DNA of 42,502 nucleotides from positions 1 to 42,502 of the forward strand of contig CAZTBB010000011.1 of NCBI GenBank assembly GCA_964611755.1, given 5' to 3'. The DNA is from CAZTBB01 sp964611755 (GTDB lineage Bacteria; Pseudomonadota; Alphaproteobacteria; Micavibrionales; Micavibrionaceae). The notes below the pieces were generated by a model. That model was given only the letters and a program-made list of their open reading frames with translations, was not told the origin of the DNA and ran no database searches. The translations under genes and the position numbers were made by a program. Each line of letters starts with the position of its first letter. Positions within the stretch are counted from its first letter, which is position 1. Positions 9,101 to 16,334 of the stretch are shown here, one piece after another.

Positions 9101-9756
9101 TGCGTGATATTTTCAAAAATACAGTTCAGAGCTTTAAACACATCAAAAAACATCCTGTTTCTATTCCTTTGTCTGTTCCGTTCCGTTTTCTTGATAGTTT
9201 GAAAGTAGGTGCTCAATTCACACTGGGTGAAATGTGGCATCAAACCGTTCAGGGCTTTTCACATGCCAATCATGCGCAAAATCGATTTAATCCAAAGCTA
9301 AAGCGCCGATTGATTGCGGCCGGAGCGGCTGCCACAGCCTTTGCCGTGGCTTTGGATATATCACCGGCGGTACAAAATGCCGTTCAGATGTTGCCATTTG
9401 GTGCTGAACAGGTTACTGGCGCCTCTGATGCTGTTGCAGGTGCTGCTGGCGTTGCAGGTGGAGCCTCAACGGCAACGGGCTTGTTTACAATCTATAATGT
9501 GCTAGAAGATCACCTGCTTGTGCATTTGGGCATGGGCTATGCATTTATCATTGGGACTGGCGTTGCAAAGCTGGTTTACACACCGGTTAAAAAGAGTGTT
9601 GGCCTGGGCACAACGCTTACACTTGATGGGCTCTCGGATTTATCAAAGAAGGATATTCGTAAGGCAGGCAGCCCATTTTCAAAAATGTCCAAAGGCATTG
9701 GGAAGGCTGTTCACAAAATATCACATATTGATGATTATCTCGCGCCTCAGCATTAA
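6103..9756 (+). CDS. Very large unknown protein with His6/Cys-Cys cluster and C-terminal membrane segments
   Basis: I recognise no known family in these 1217 residues. There is no signal peptide. Residues 1-500 look soluble and helical, and at 174-192 contain a cluster of six histidines, an acidic DDDEH, a Cys-Cys pair (C188, C189) and DDH, which looks like a metal-binding site. A hydrophobic segment lies at about 514-533. It is followed by a domain with two cysteines (C595, C620), a Gly/Ala-rich hydrophobic region at about 735-775 resembling glycine-zipper segments, a charged helical region, and hydrophobic segments at about 1068-1090 and 1135-1160. Base composition is like that of the neighbours. 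The start has AAGAAG upstream, and the gene lies 30 bp after the Fur-linked secreted-protein gene, suggesting shared iron control. Function is unknown; a membrane-associated metal-linked role is only an inference. Confidence 0.75.
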   Translation: MADGAFVKEQQIGEKDKKTSSPLLRLGLSGNFKLSKNLIDIARLYNVGIKRIGADEYQVIYDEAHPLADMLPQNESGETILDFKSLKNVLERLQNPVQYIAQSIGKQKLSLDQDKLREIDQRADTEGLSKEALRDQLNDILDASRHQEGAKVHADISDILRFSVQGYMHEEKQDHHHHHHGDDDEHLCCDDHEAVDSMLEHSTVGQANGEANGGLTSGFVYDHKQGGYRLSLHKNIVASHFKDTQSKQLADIVMLSLHEATGQKYIETEPLKEIVLSPSELEAFSRLMSNHLEVAPTLIKDVYAHETLSKHRDNIRHIAHDFEGDENFKGIAALKADQTSKEATIERLQTLKAATAAFKDLISNSDIQSIWQKHNITKKFEGSSVHLFMERLDIMAQVMDAIEEGDIYQLEALSAEFRDLLAGSRLFIESVKRDLSFLDQDMPLIQTLGALDDAFNNASISGIHIAEHKIKNKSGDMAYFLRRETGAEGVSLKRLYQDFIEGFGGEIFDFVKRHPLLTAGMAVSVHFLMNAGNAAPSAEALDASDSLFGDANASADASSSGQGVLVFGPDGSLVFEEVSQDEIVSAYGEQENKICHLHVPSFIADAFPDDIREQYRLDHCFFSDQTAVYLRDTGELAYGALKAPMNAVLDSPGILVDGVEGSEFAGGFDNSLSTTGDALFAANMYQNFVLHASLFGSMSAMAWKDGVIKTAKKASGLITPVIDMGYSAARAMPATMGGAAAGAVYGFTQQGISGAVAGAVLGGVAGATIGTTAKLAHKSLDHLDIEALNGIKPSKLKADKTLKILENKQAGQSDEDGQPTQSFIEFSSPDSDKGLNNTLLPEGYASRIQMRFGKADIPYLEMPLFQGRQAEFVMNEQTFQKALGDTREIIFMLDHLSDQIGLNGKDGPYKEHVRAKAEKLLQTLESFKDDPAQSSSALQAALRESLPTLIGFQRAHLGHSKLVEAFEGDDQILRSFDIKNAQKKRSLKRAFERAKDGNSLRDIFKNTVQSFKHIKKHPVSIPLSVPFRFLDSLKVGAQFTLGEMWHQTVQGFSHANHAQNRFNPKLKRRLIAAGAAATAFAVALDISPAVQNAVQMLPFGAEQVTGASDAVAGAAGVAGGASTATGLFTIYNVLEDHLLVHLGMGYAFIIGTGVAKLVYTPVKKSVGLGTTLTLDGLSDLSKKDIRKAGSPFSKMSKGIGKAVHKISHIDDYLAPQH

Positions 9757-9758
9757 AA

Positions 9759-9806
9759 ACGCAGGTTAATTGACATAAGTATATATTTTTTGTAAGTTGC
9801 CTGCGT
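9759..9806. repeat. 7-bp inverted repeat bracketing a candidate promoter
   Basis: ACGCAGG (9759-9765) and CCTGCGT (9800-9806) are exact complements 34 bp apart. They enclose the candidate promoter of the 199-residue gene. The loop is long for a terminator and no T-run follows, so an operator is as likely as an RNA structure. It may also be chance. Confidence 0.35.
9770..9798 (+). promoter_or_regulatory. Candidate promoter of the 199-residue unknown gene
   Basis: A perfect -35 TTGACA (9770-9775) is followed after 17 bp by a weak -10 (TAAGTT, 9793-9798) preceded by TG, as in extended -10 promoters. The start codon follows at 9824. The weak -10 keeps confidence low. Confidence 0.4.
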
Positions 9807-9823
9807 AATTAAAGGCCTGACCC

Positions 9824-10423
9824 ATGCAATATATTAAATATGATGAATACCGTGTCAAAAAGCTCGTCATTGGCGAGCTCCGACGTGTTTTTCAAAGACA
9901 GGTTGAGGATGTTGGTGATCGTTCCATGCGTAATTTGGGCGGAATGGTTCAAGTCAATGTATTTGACGGCGGCGAAGGCGCCAATGCGGCGGCCGATTTT
10001 ATAACAGAGCATTATCAAAATGTCTTGCGGCAAGAAGAATTGGGAATGGTCATGAGCTTGCTGGAAAAACTGGATGACAATCATATTGGCGATATCTGGA
10101 AGAGCAATGCCAAAATTTTCTTTGAAATCTCAGACAAGGAAGCCGAAAAAATAATTCCGGAGTTCTTTAGTCTTTACCGCAAAGACGTCCTGAGTAAAAC
10201 GCCTGTTGGGGAGGCACGTATGAAGCTTGAAATCCTAAAGGAAATTCGCATGTTTTTTGAAGGGTTTAAAGGGCTCTATTTAGGTGGAATGGAAGGTATT
10301 TCTTCGAACCGGTTTGACTCTGTCATGAACAGTATTGATGTGCATATCAGAGAATTAGAGAGACAATTCCCCGATTTGCAAAAAGTTCCGATACAGCACG
10401 GCCCCCATTTTGAAGTCATATAA
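9824..10423 (+). CDS. Unknown soluble helical protein
   Basis: No family is recognised for this 199-residue protein. It has no signal peptide or membrane segment, is rich in charged residues, and looks mostly helical (for example QEELGMVMSLLEKLDD and EARMKLEILKEIRMFFEG). The N-terminal part has a glycine-containing stretch, VNVFDGGEGANAAADF. It has its own candidate promoter, so it need not share the transcript of the 1217-residue gene that ends 67 bp upstream. The open frame, codon use like its neighbours and the regular spacing make it a likely real gene. Confidence 0.65.
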   Translation: MQYIKYDEYRVKKLVIGELRRVFQRQVEDVGDRSMRNLGGMVQVNVFDGGEGANAAADFITEHYQNVLRQEELGMVMSLLEKLDDNHIGDIWKSNAKIFFEISDKEAEKIIPEFFSLYRKDVLSKTPVGEARMKLEILKEIRMFFEGFKGLYLGGMEGISSNRFDSVMNSIDVHIRELERQFPDLQKVPIQHGPHFEVI

Positions 10424-10466
10424 ATCCTTACTGGCCATTATATATGAACTATCATAGACTGTGTGC

Positions 10467-11021
10467 ATGAGCCTGATATTACCTTACAAAACGATTATTC
10501 CCACAATTCATGAAACAGCCTTTGTAGCCAATGGAGTTGTCATTACGGGCGATGTGGAAATCGGCGAGGAAAGCTCGCTTTGGTATGGCTGTGTGGTGCG
10601 TGGTGATGTGAATGTTGTGCGCATTGGCAAGCGTACAAATATCCAGGATGGAACCGTAATCCATGTGACGCGCGGTGAGGGGCAGGGCAATATCGGCGCC
10701 GACAAAGGGCAGGGCACATATATCGGGGATGATGTCACCATTGGCCATATGGCGCTTTTGCATGATTGCACCATAGAGGATTTTGGCTTTGTTGGCATGA
10801 AGGCCTGCGTGATGGATAAGGCAAAGATTGAAAGCGAAGGCATGCTGGCGGCCGGAGCCGTATTAACCCCCGGAAAAACTGTGCCCTCCGGCCAATTATG
10901 GGGCGGCAGTCCGGCGCGTTATATGCGTGATTTAAAGCCGGAAGAGCGCAAATTCTTTAAGATATCATCGGATAATTATGTGCGCCTGAGCCGTGAATAT
11001 CTCGAACAAGACGGTGCTTAG
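10467..11021 (+). CDS. Gamma-carbonic anhydrase family protein (left-handed beta-helix)
   Basis: Proteins of this family form trimers of left-handed beta-helices with zinc or iron bound between subunits; some are carbonic anhydrases and many, such as YrdA/PaaY types, have unproven activity. Hexapeptide repeats run through the first two thirds (VVITGDVEIGEESSLWYGCVVRGDV...). The three metal-ligand histidines are in place: one in TVIHV (H66) and two in GHMALLH (H94, H99). The C-terminal part has the family motif LWGGSPARYMRDL. Length (184 residues) is normal. I chose the ATG at 10467; a GTG two codons upstream is possible, and neither has a good ribosome binding site. The gene converges on phaC, 17 bp away. 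Confidence 0.88.
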   Translation: MSLILPYKTIIPTIHETAFVANGVVITGDVEIGEESSLWYGCVVRGDVNVVRIGKRTNIQDGTVIHVTRGEGQGNIGADKGQGTYIGDDVTIGHMALLHDCTIEDFGFVGMKACVMDKAKIESEGMLAAGAVLTPGKTVPSGQLWGGSPARYMRDLKPEERKFFKISSDNYVRLSREYLEQDGA

Positions 11022-11038
11022 GCCTCGGACTTTTTTTA

Positions 11039-12862
11039 TTAAAGCGCTCTCATCTTAACATAGCTGCCGGGGGCTGGCTCAATCGCGTTTTTGATCTTGC
11101 GCGCGGGCACTTTGTTACCGGCATGTTTTTTGATCCATTTTTGCCAATGTGGCCACCATGATCCTTCGTGTTCTTTTGCGCCCTCCATCCAGTCATCTTG
11201 ATGTTCAGGCAGTTTAGAGGATGTCCAATAACAATATTTATTTTTGGACGGCGGGTTAACCACACCCGCGATATGCCCCGAAGCCGCAAGAGTAAAACTT
11301 ACATCACCGCTCAGGAAATGAGGACCGGCATAGGTTGCACGCCACGGCGCGATATGATCCTCGCGTGTTGATAGGAAATAAGCGGGCACTTTGATTTTAG
11401 AAATATCAATATCCGTGCCATCCATAGAAATCCCGCCGGGTTCCTTGAGAACATTATCGCGGTACATTTTGCGCAAATAAAAGCTATGCATGGCCGCCGG
11501 CATATTCGTGGAGTCATCATTCCAGTAAAGCAAATCAAAGGGGAATGGTTCTTTGCCCATCAGGTAGTTGTTTACAACGAATGACCAGATCATGTCATTG
11601 GCACGCAGCATGCTGAAGGTGCGCTGGAGTTGTTTGGCTTGCAGAACACCTTTTTCGGCCATGTCACGATCCATGAGCGCGAGCTGTTCATCATCCATGA
11701 ATAATTTCATGTCACCGGCATGTTCAAAATCAATCAGTGTCGTCAGGAAAGTGGCGCTGGCTATACGGTCCTTGCGTTTTTGTTTCTCCAGCCATGCAAG
11801 AGTAATCGTCAACAGAGTCCCTCCAAGACAATACCCTATGGCATTAACCTGTTTTTCGCCCGTTGCTTTTTCAATATGATCGAGCGAGGCAATAATGCCT
11901 TCTTGCATGTAATCTTCAAAACGTTTTTGCGCGAGCTCTTCATCGGGGTTGACCCATGAGATCGTGAAAACCGTGTGGCCTTGCTGGACAAGCCACTCTA
12001 TGAGTGAATTGCCGGGGCGCAGATCAAGAATGTAATATTTGTTAATCCAGGGCGGAATAATTAAAAGCGGGGTTTTAAACACCGTATCGGTTTGGGGCTT
12101 ATATTGAATAAGCTGGATCAAGTCATTCTCATAAACAACAGAGCCTTCCGTGACGGCGATATTCTTACCAATCTCAAAAGCGTTATAATCGGTTGTGCTA
12201 ATGGCGAGCTCCCCATGGCCGCGTTTTAAATCTTCGACAAGGTTTTCAAATCCGCGCACGAGGTTTTCGCCGCCTGTTTTGAGCGTTTCTTGCAAGACTT
12301 CCGGATTGGTGAGAACAAAATTGGATGGAGAGAGGGCGTCAGCAAAGAATTTTGTATAAAAATCCAGCTTTTTCTTATCTGTTTCTTTCAGGCCGCGTGT
12401 CTCGCTGACGGCACGCTGCATTGTATCGCAGGTCAAAAGATAGGATTGTTTAATAAAATCAAACAAAGCGCTTTCTTGCCATTCCTTGGCTTTCCATCGA
12501 CGATCGCCTCTATCGGCTTCTATAACAGGCTTGCTTTCCTCGCCCATAAATTTAAGCCAGCTTTCTTGCCATAGATGCATGTATTTCTGGGCATATTCCG
12601 CCTGCAGCTCGACAACGGATTGAGGATCAGAAAGAAAGTTGTTCCAGAACTCCACATAAGCCGCACGAATGTTAAAGGGGTCAAGCGGCATATCTTCAAT
12701 ATCTTTTGAAAAATTTTCGAAATATTCTTCCAAGACGGGCTGCGCCTTTTCATAGGCTCGGTTCATGGCGTGGGCAAAAGCCACGGGATCAGGAAGTTTG
12801 ACATGGCCTTCCTCTATGTTGTCCTGTGCGGGGGAATTCTTTTCTGTCTTATTCTGGGACAT
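11039..12862 (-). CDS. phaC: Class I poly(3-hydroxyalkanoate) synthase
   Basis: PhaC polymerises hydroxyacyl-CoA into polyhydroxyalkanoate storage granules. The 607-residue length and single-subunit layout fit class I. The N-terminal PhaC domain (about residues 60-240) precedes an alpha/beta-hydrolase domain. The lipase-like box GYCLGG has the nucleophile at C345; the matching acid and base are D502 (STREDHIAPW) and H530 (SGHIAGVVNPP). The phrases PPWINKYYILDL and FTISWVNPD are typical of the family. No phaA, phaB, phasin or regulator gene is next to it, so the rest of the pathway must be elsewhere. It diverges from the OmpA-like lipoprotein gene across about 160 bp. Confidence 0.96.
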   Translation of the reverse strand: MSQNKTEKNSPAQDNIEEGHVKLPDPVAFAHAMNRAYEKAQPVLEEYFENFSKDIEDMPLDPFNIRAAYVEFWNNFLSDPQSVVELQAEYAQKYMHLWQESWLKFMGEESKPVIEADRGDRRWKAKEWQESALFDFIKQSYLLTCDTMQRAVSETRGLKETDKKKLDFYTKFFADALSPSNFVLTNPEVLQETLKTGGENLVRGFENLVEDLKRGHGELAISTTDYNAFEIGKNIAVTEGSVVYENDLIQLIQYKPQTDTVFKTPLLIIPPWINKYYILDLRPGNSLIEWLVQQGHTVFTISWVNPDEELAQKRFEDYMQEGIIASLDHIEKATGEKQVNAIGYCLGGTLLTITLAWLEKQKRKDRIASATFLTTLIDFEHAGDMKLFMDDEQLALMDRDMAEKGVLQAKQLQRTFSMLRANDMIWSFVVNNYLMGKEPFPFDLLYWNDDSTNMPAAMHSFYLRKMYRDNVLKEPGGISMDGTDIDISKIKVPAYFLSTREDHIAPWRATYAGPHFLSGDVSFTLAASGHIAGVVNPPSKNKYCYWTSSKLPEHQDDWMEGAKEHEGSWWPHWQKWIKKHAGNKVPARKIKNAIEPAPGSYVKMRAL

Positions 12863-13023
12863 GTGTTTTGATCAAAATAAAATTGTTGAAAGAAATATTT
12901 AATCGAGTAGATAGCCTTGTATCACACAAATTCGTGGTCGTACACTATGTTTACTGATTCACATTGTTGTTTGATGCTTGTTTGTTCCGGCATCTCTGAC
13001 TCAAATTTTTCGGGGCGTTTAAC

Positions 13024-13863
13024 ATGAGATTTATGCATGTTTTTGCATTATTAGGTGTATTTATTTTGGCGGCATGTTCGTCATCCCAAGAGGAGGTTAT
13101 CGTTGTGGATGCACCTCCGCCTGTCGTAGAGATGGAACGGATTGATCTGACGACCCGCAACATTGAAGACACGCCGATGGTTGAGCCAAAAGCCATTCAA
13201 TTATCATCTTATAAAACACGTTCAGAAAAATTAATGGATTTTAGAAAGGCAACATTAGATGCCACCGATGGCCGCGTAGAAATTTACCCAATCGATGGAA
13301 ATTTTGTGCCTGAAGATTTCAAAGCGCATGAAACGCCCGAGATTGGGGCTCCGGTTCGCCGTGATATCTCATCCGCAGGCGTTGATGTCTATGAGGTGGG
13401 CCAGCTGGATCAATCCGGCCCATCATATCAATTTGATGATATGGCGCCTATTTCACCAGCACAAATTCCGGTCAGGCGCGAAGCCGTTCAGCCACGCCCG
13501 CAAAATGTGCCAACGGTTTTCTTTGGACATAATGCAACGGGGCTTGGCGCTGATGATCTTGAAGTGATCAAGGCGGCGGCGCAGTTTTACCGGAGTAATC
13601 CAAGCGCACGCTTTAGTCTTGAAGGCTATGCCTCTATGCGTTCCGCTATTCAGGATATGAATAAACGTAAGTTGGATAACTTTGATCTGGCCTCTCGTCG
13701 TATCGTTGAAACGGCCAAAGCGCTTGTTGCTCATGGTGTCTCGCCGGATGCTATTAAAGGCGTGATTTGGGGTGAGGATAATGCACCCGCCATGCAAGCG
13801 GGCGGAAAATCCGCAGAAGAAATGGCAAGACGGGTTGAAATTATCGCTGTTTCAGTCCAGTAA
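13024..13863 (+). CDS. OmpA-family outer-membrane lipoprotein
   Basis: The N-terminus is a lipoprotein signal (MRFMHVFALLGVFILAAC), with the lipidated cysteine at residue 18 and SSSQEE after it, favouring the outer membrane. A long low-complexity middle region rich in Pro, Glu and Val follows. Residues from about 165 to the end resemble the OmpA C-terminal peptidoglycan-binding domain: VFFGHNATGLGADDLEVIKAAAQFY, a FSLEGYAS strand, then RKLDNFDLASRRIVETAKALVAHGV and EEMARRVEI (family NRRVEI). I infer a protein linking the outer membrane to peptidoglycan, like Pal. hom follows 57 bp downstream and may be read through. Confidence 0.75.
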   Translation: MRFMHVFALLGVFILAACSSSQEEVIVVDAPPPVVEMERIDLTTRNIEDTPMVEPKAIQLSSYKTRSEKLMDFRKATLDATDGRVEIYPIDGNFVPEDFKAHETPEIGAPVRRDISSAGVDVYEVGQLDQSGPSYQFDDMAPISPAQIPVRREAVQPRPQNVPTVFFGHNATGLGADDLEVIKAAAQFYRSNPSARFSLEGYASMRSAIQDMNKRKLDNFDLASRRIVETAKALVAHGVSPDAIKGVIWGEDNAPAMQAGGKSAEEMARRVEIIAVSVQ

Positions 13864-13920
13864 TAAGCCTGTAAAAGACGAAGCGTCTCTTTCATACATA
13901 CATTAAAAAGGATTTTAATT

Positions 13921-15216
13921 ATGGCGCAGCCATTACGCATTGCGATTGCCGGTCTTGGAACTGTCGGAGCGGGTGTTGTTAAAATTGTTCAAGAGAATGG
14001 CGATTTGTTATCTGCGCGCTCAGGAAAAGATATTATGATCACGGCCGTCTCCGCGCGTTCAAGAAATCAGGATCGTGGTGTTGATATCTCCTCCTATGAT
14101 TGGGTGGATAATGCTGCGGATCTGGCAAATCGTGATGACGTGGATCTGGTTGTTGAACTGATTGGGGGCTCGGATGGGCCAGCCTATGATTTGGTTAAAT
14201 CTGCTTTGGGGGCTGGCAAGCATGTGGTGACGGCCAACAAGGCCTTGATCGCGCATCATGGATATGAATTGGCCAAAATTGCCGAGACCAATAATGTCAG
14301 CCTCAATTATGAAGCTGCTGTGGCGGGCGGTATTCCAATTATCAAGGCCATGCGAGAGGGATTGTCTGCCAATAGGTTTCGAGCTGTTTACGGCATCTTG
14401 AATGGAACATGTAACTACATCCTAACAGAAATGCGTGAAACAGGTCGTGATTTTGGAGATGTTCTGAAGGAAGCACAAGAAAAGGGCTATGCCGAGGCAG
14501 ACCCCAGTTTTGATATTGATGGCATTGATGCGGGCCATAAATTGGCCATTCTAACCTCGCTGGCTTTTGGCGTGCGCCCGGATTTTGGCACGCTGAGCAT
14601 GACCGGAATAACACAGATGACCTCGACAGATATTGAGTGCGCTTCGGAATTTGGCTACCGCATTAAGTTGCTTGGTATTGCTAAATCCTATGATGGAAAA
14701 ATTGCGCAATCGGTTGAGCCGTGCCTTGTTCCGCTGGGTAGCCCTCTGGCCGCTATTGAAGATGTATATAATGCGGTTTATGCGGAAGGCGATTTTGTAG
14801 AAACACCTCTTTTAACAGGGCTGGGCGCGGGGCAGGGGGCAACGGCCTCGGCTGTGGTGGCCGATATCATTGATATTGCCAGAGAGCTTGTTGTTCCTAC
14901 ATTTTCTGTGCCGGTAGATAAGCTTCAAGAGGCGGATTGGATGGATGTCGGTGAGACATCATCACGCTATTACTTACGCTTAACAGCATTGGACAAGCCA
15001 GGGGTTGTAGCCGATATATCGGCGATTTTGCGTGATTTGAACATTTCCATTGAGAGCTTCCTTCAACGCGGGCGTGACCCTAATCAGCCTGTGCGTTTGG
15101 TTATGATTACACATGAATCAAAACATAGCGATATTCTTGCTGCCAGCTATGCGATAAAGGATCTGGAGAGCATTGTTGATGATCCGTGTTTGATCCGTAT
15201 TGAAGAAGAGCTTTAA
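13921..15216 (+). CDS. hom: Homoserine dehydrogenase
   Basis: This enzyme reduces aspartate semialdehyde to homoserine with NAD(P)H, the branch step to threonine and methionine. The Rossmann motif is GLGTVGAGV (residues 11-19). The substrate-binding parts follow: TANKALIA, YEAAVAGGIPIIKAMREGL, GILNGTCNYILTEM and YAEADPSFDIDGIDAGHKL, the last holding the family's catalytic region. A C-terminal ACT domain (about 350-425, starting YYLRLTALDKPGVVADI) suggests feedback control by an amino acid, usually threonine. Length (431) is typical of the monofunctional form. AAAAGGA precedes the ATG. The order hom-glpX-recJ is common in Alphaproteobacteria. Confidence 0.97.
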   Translation: MAQPLRIAIAGLGTVGAGVVKIVQENGDLLSARSGKDIMITAVSARSRNQDRGVDISSYDWVDNAADLANRDDVDLVVELIGGSDGPAYDLVKSALGAGKHVVTANKALIAHHGYELAKIAETNNVSLNYEAAVAGGIPIIKAMREGLSANRFRAVYGILNGTCNYILTEMRETGRDFGDVLKEAQEKGYAEADPSFDIDGIDAGHKLAILTSLAFGVRPDFGTLSMTGITQMTSTDIECASEFGYRIKLLGIAKSYDGKIAQSVEPCLVPLGSPLAAIEDVYNAVYAEGDFVETPLLTGLGAGQGATASAVVADIIDIARELVVPTFSVPVDKLQEADWMDVGETSSRYYLRLTALDKPGVVADISAILRDLNISIESFLQRGRDPNQPVRLVMITHESKHSDILAASYAIKDLESIVDDPCLIRIEEEL

Positions 15217-15277
15217 AATCGAGCAAAAGGGCTATATGATGCCCAGAATTTTAGAAGATATGAGGATATAAGGAGTT

Positions 15278-16288
15278 ATGAGTATGGCCTCCGATCGAAA
15301 GATTACATCAGATTTAGACCCGTTTATGGACCGCAACTTGGCCCTTGAGGTGGTAAGGGTAACGGAAGCAGCTGCTTTGGCAGCATCCAAGCAAGTTGGC
15401 CGCGGTGACAAAGAGGCCGCAGATCAGGTTGCTGTGGATGCGATGCGTGATGCATTAAACTCTTTGCATATCAAGGGGCGCATCGTGATTGGTGAGGGCG
15501 AACGTGATGAGGCGCCAATGCTTTATATCGGCGAAGAAGTCGGTGATGGTAAGGGGCCAAGCATTGATATTGCTCTGGATCCTCTGGAGGGCACAGACAT
15601 CACAGCGCGCGGCGGAACAAATGCGCTGGCCGTTGTGGCAATGACGGATGAGGGCGGGTTCTTGAATGCCCCGGATGTGTATATGGACAAGATTGCTGTT
15701 GGCCCGGGTGTTGATCCATCTATTCTGGATCTGGATGCGCCAATGGCCGATGTTTTGCAAAAGCTCGCGAAAGAAAAGGGCGGCAGTGTCGAAGATTTGA
15801 CGGTGTGCATTTTGGATCGTCCGCGCCATGATGGCATTATCAAAGGCGTGCGCGAGGCAGGTGCCCGCATTAACCTCATTGGTGATGGCGATGTGAGTGC
15901 AGTGATTGCGACGGCCGAACCGGATACAGGGATTGATCTTTATGTGGGAACGGGCGGTGCGCCGGAAGGTGTTCTGGCTGCGGCGGCGCTTCAATGTATT
16001 GGCGGTGCCATGCTTGGGCGCCTCGTGTTCCGTAATGATGATGAGCGTGGACGCGCTGAGCGTTGGGGGATTACAGATCTTGATAAAATCTACACAACGG
16101 ATGATTTAGCCAAGGGAGATAATGTCATGTTTGCCGCAACAGGCGTGACAGATGGATCCATGCTTCGCGGTGTTCGCCGTTACGCGCACGGGGCTAAAAC
16201 ATCATCGATTGTGATGCGTTCTAAATCGGGCACTGTTCGCAAAATTGAGGCCACGCATAACTTTAAGCGTAAAGATTGGATGAAATAG
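15278..16288 (+). CDS. glpX: Class II fructose-1,6-bisphosphatase
   Basis: GlpX hydrolyses fructose-1,6-bisphosphate to fructose-6-phosphate in gluconeogenesis; in some bacteria it also acts on sedoheptulose bisphosphate. The metal and phosphate sites are visible: GEGERDEAPMLYIGEEVG (about residues 72-89) and DPLEGTDITARGGTNALAV (101-119). Further on are the conserved DRPRHDGII and GTGGAPEGVLAAAALQCIGG. Length (336) is normal. A near-perfect ribosome binding site (AAGGAG) precedes the ATG at 15278. It lies 61 bp after hom and 46 bp before recJ on the same strand. Confidence 0.97.
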   Translation: MSMASDRKITSDLDPFMDRNLALEVVRVTEAAALAASKQVGRGDKEAADQVAVDAMRDALNSLHIKGRIVIGEGERDEAPMLYIGEEVGDGKGPSIDIALDPLEGTDITARGGTNALAVVAMTDEGGFLNAPDVYMDKIAVGPGVDPSILDLDAPMADVLQKLAKEKGGSVEDLTVCILDRPRHDGIIKGVREAGARINLIGDGDVSAVIATAEPDTGIDLYVGTGGAPEGVLAAAALQCIGGAMLGRLVFRNDDERGRAERWGITDLDKIYTTDDLAKGDNVMFAATGVTDGSMLRGVRRYAHGAKTSSIVMRSKSGTVRKIEATHNFKRKDWMK

Positions 16289-16334
16289 GCTTTCTCTCTT
16301 TCATCCCTCTTATGGCCGGTGCTAGACTGTTTTT

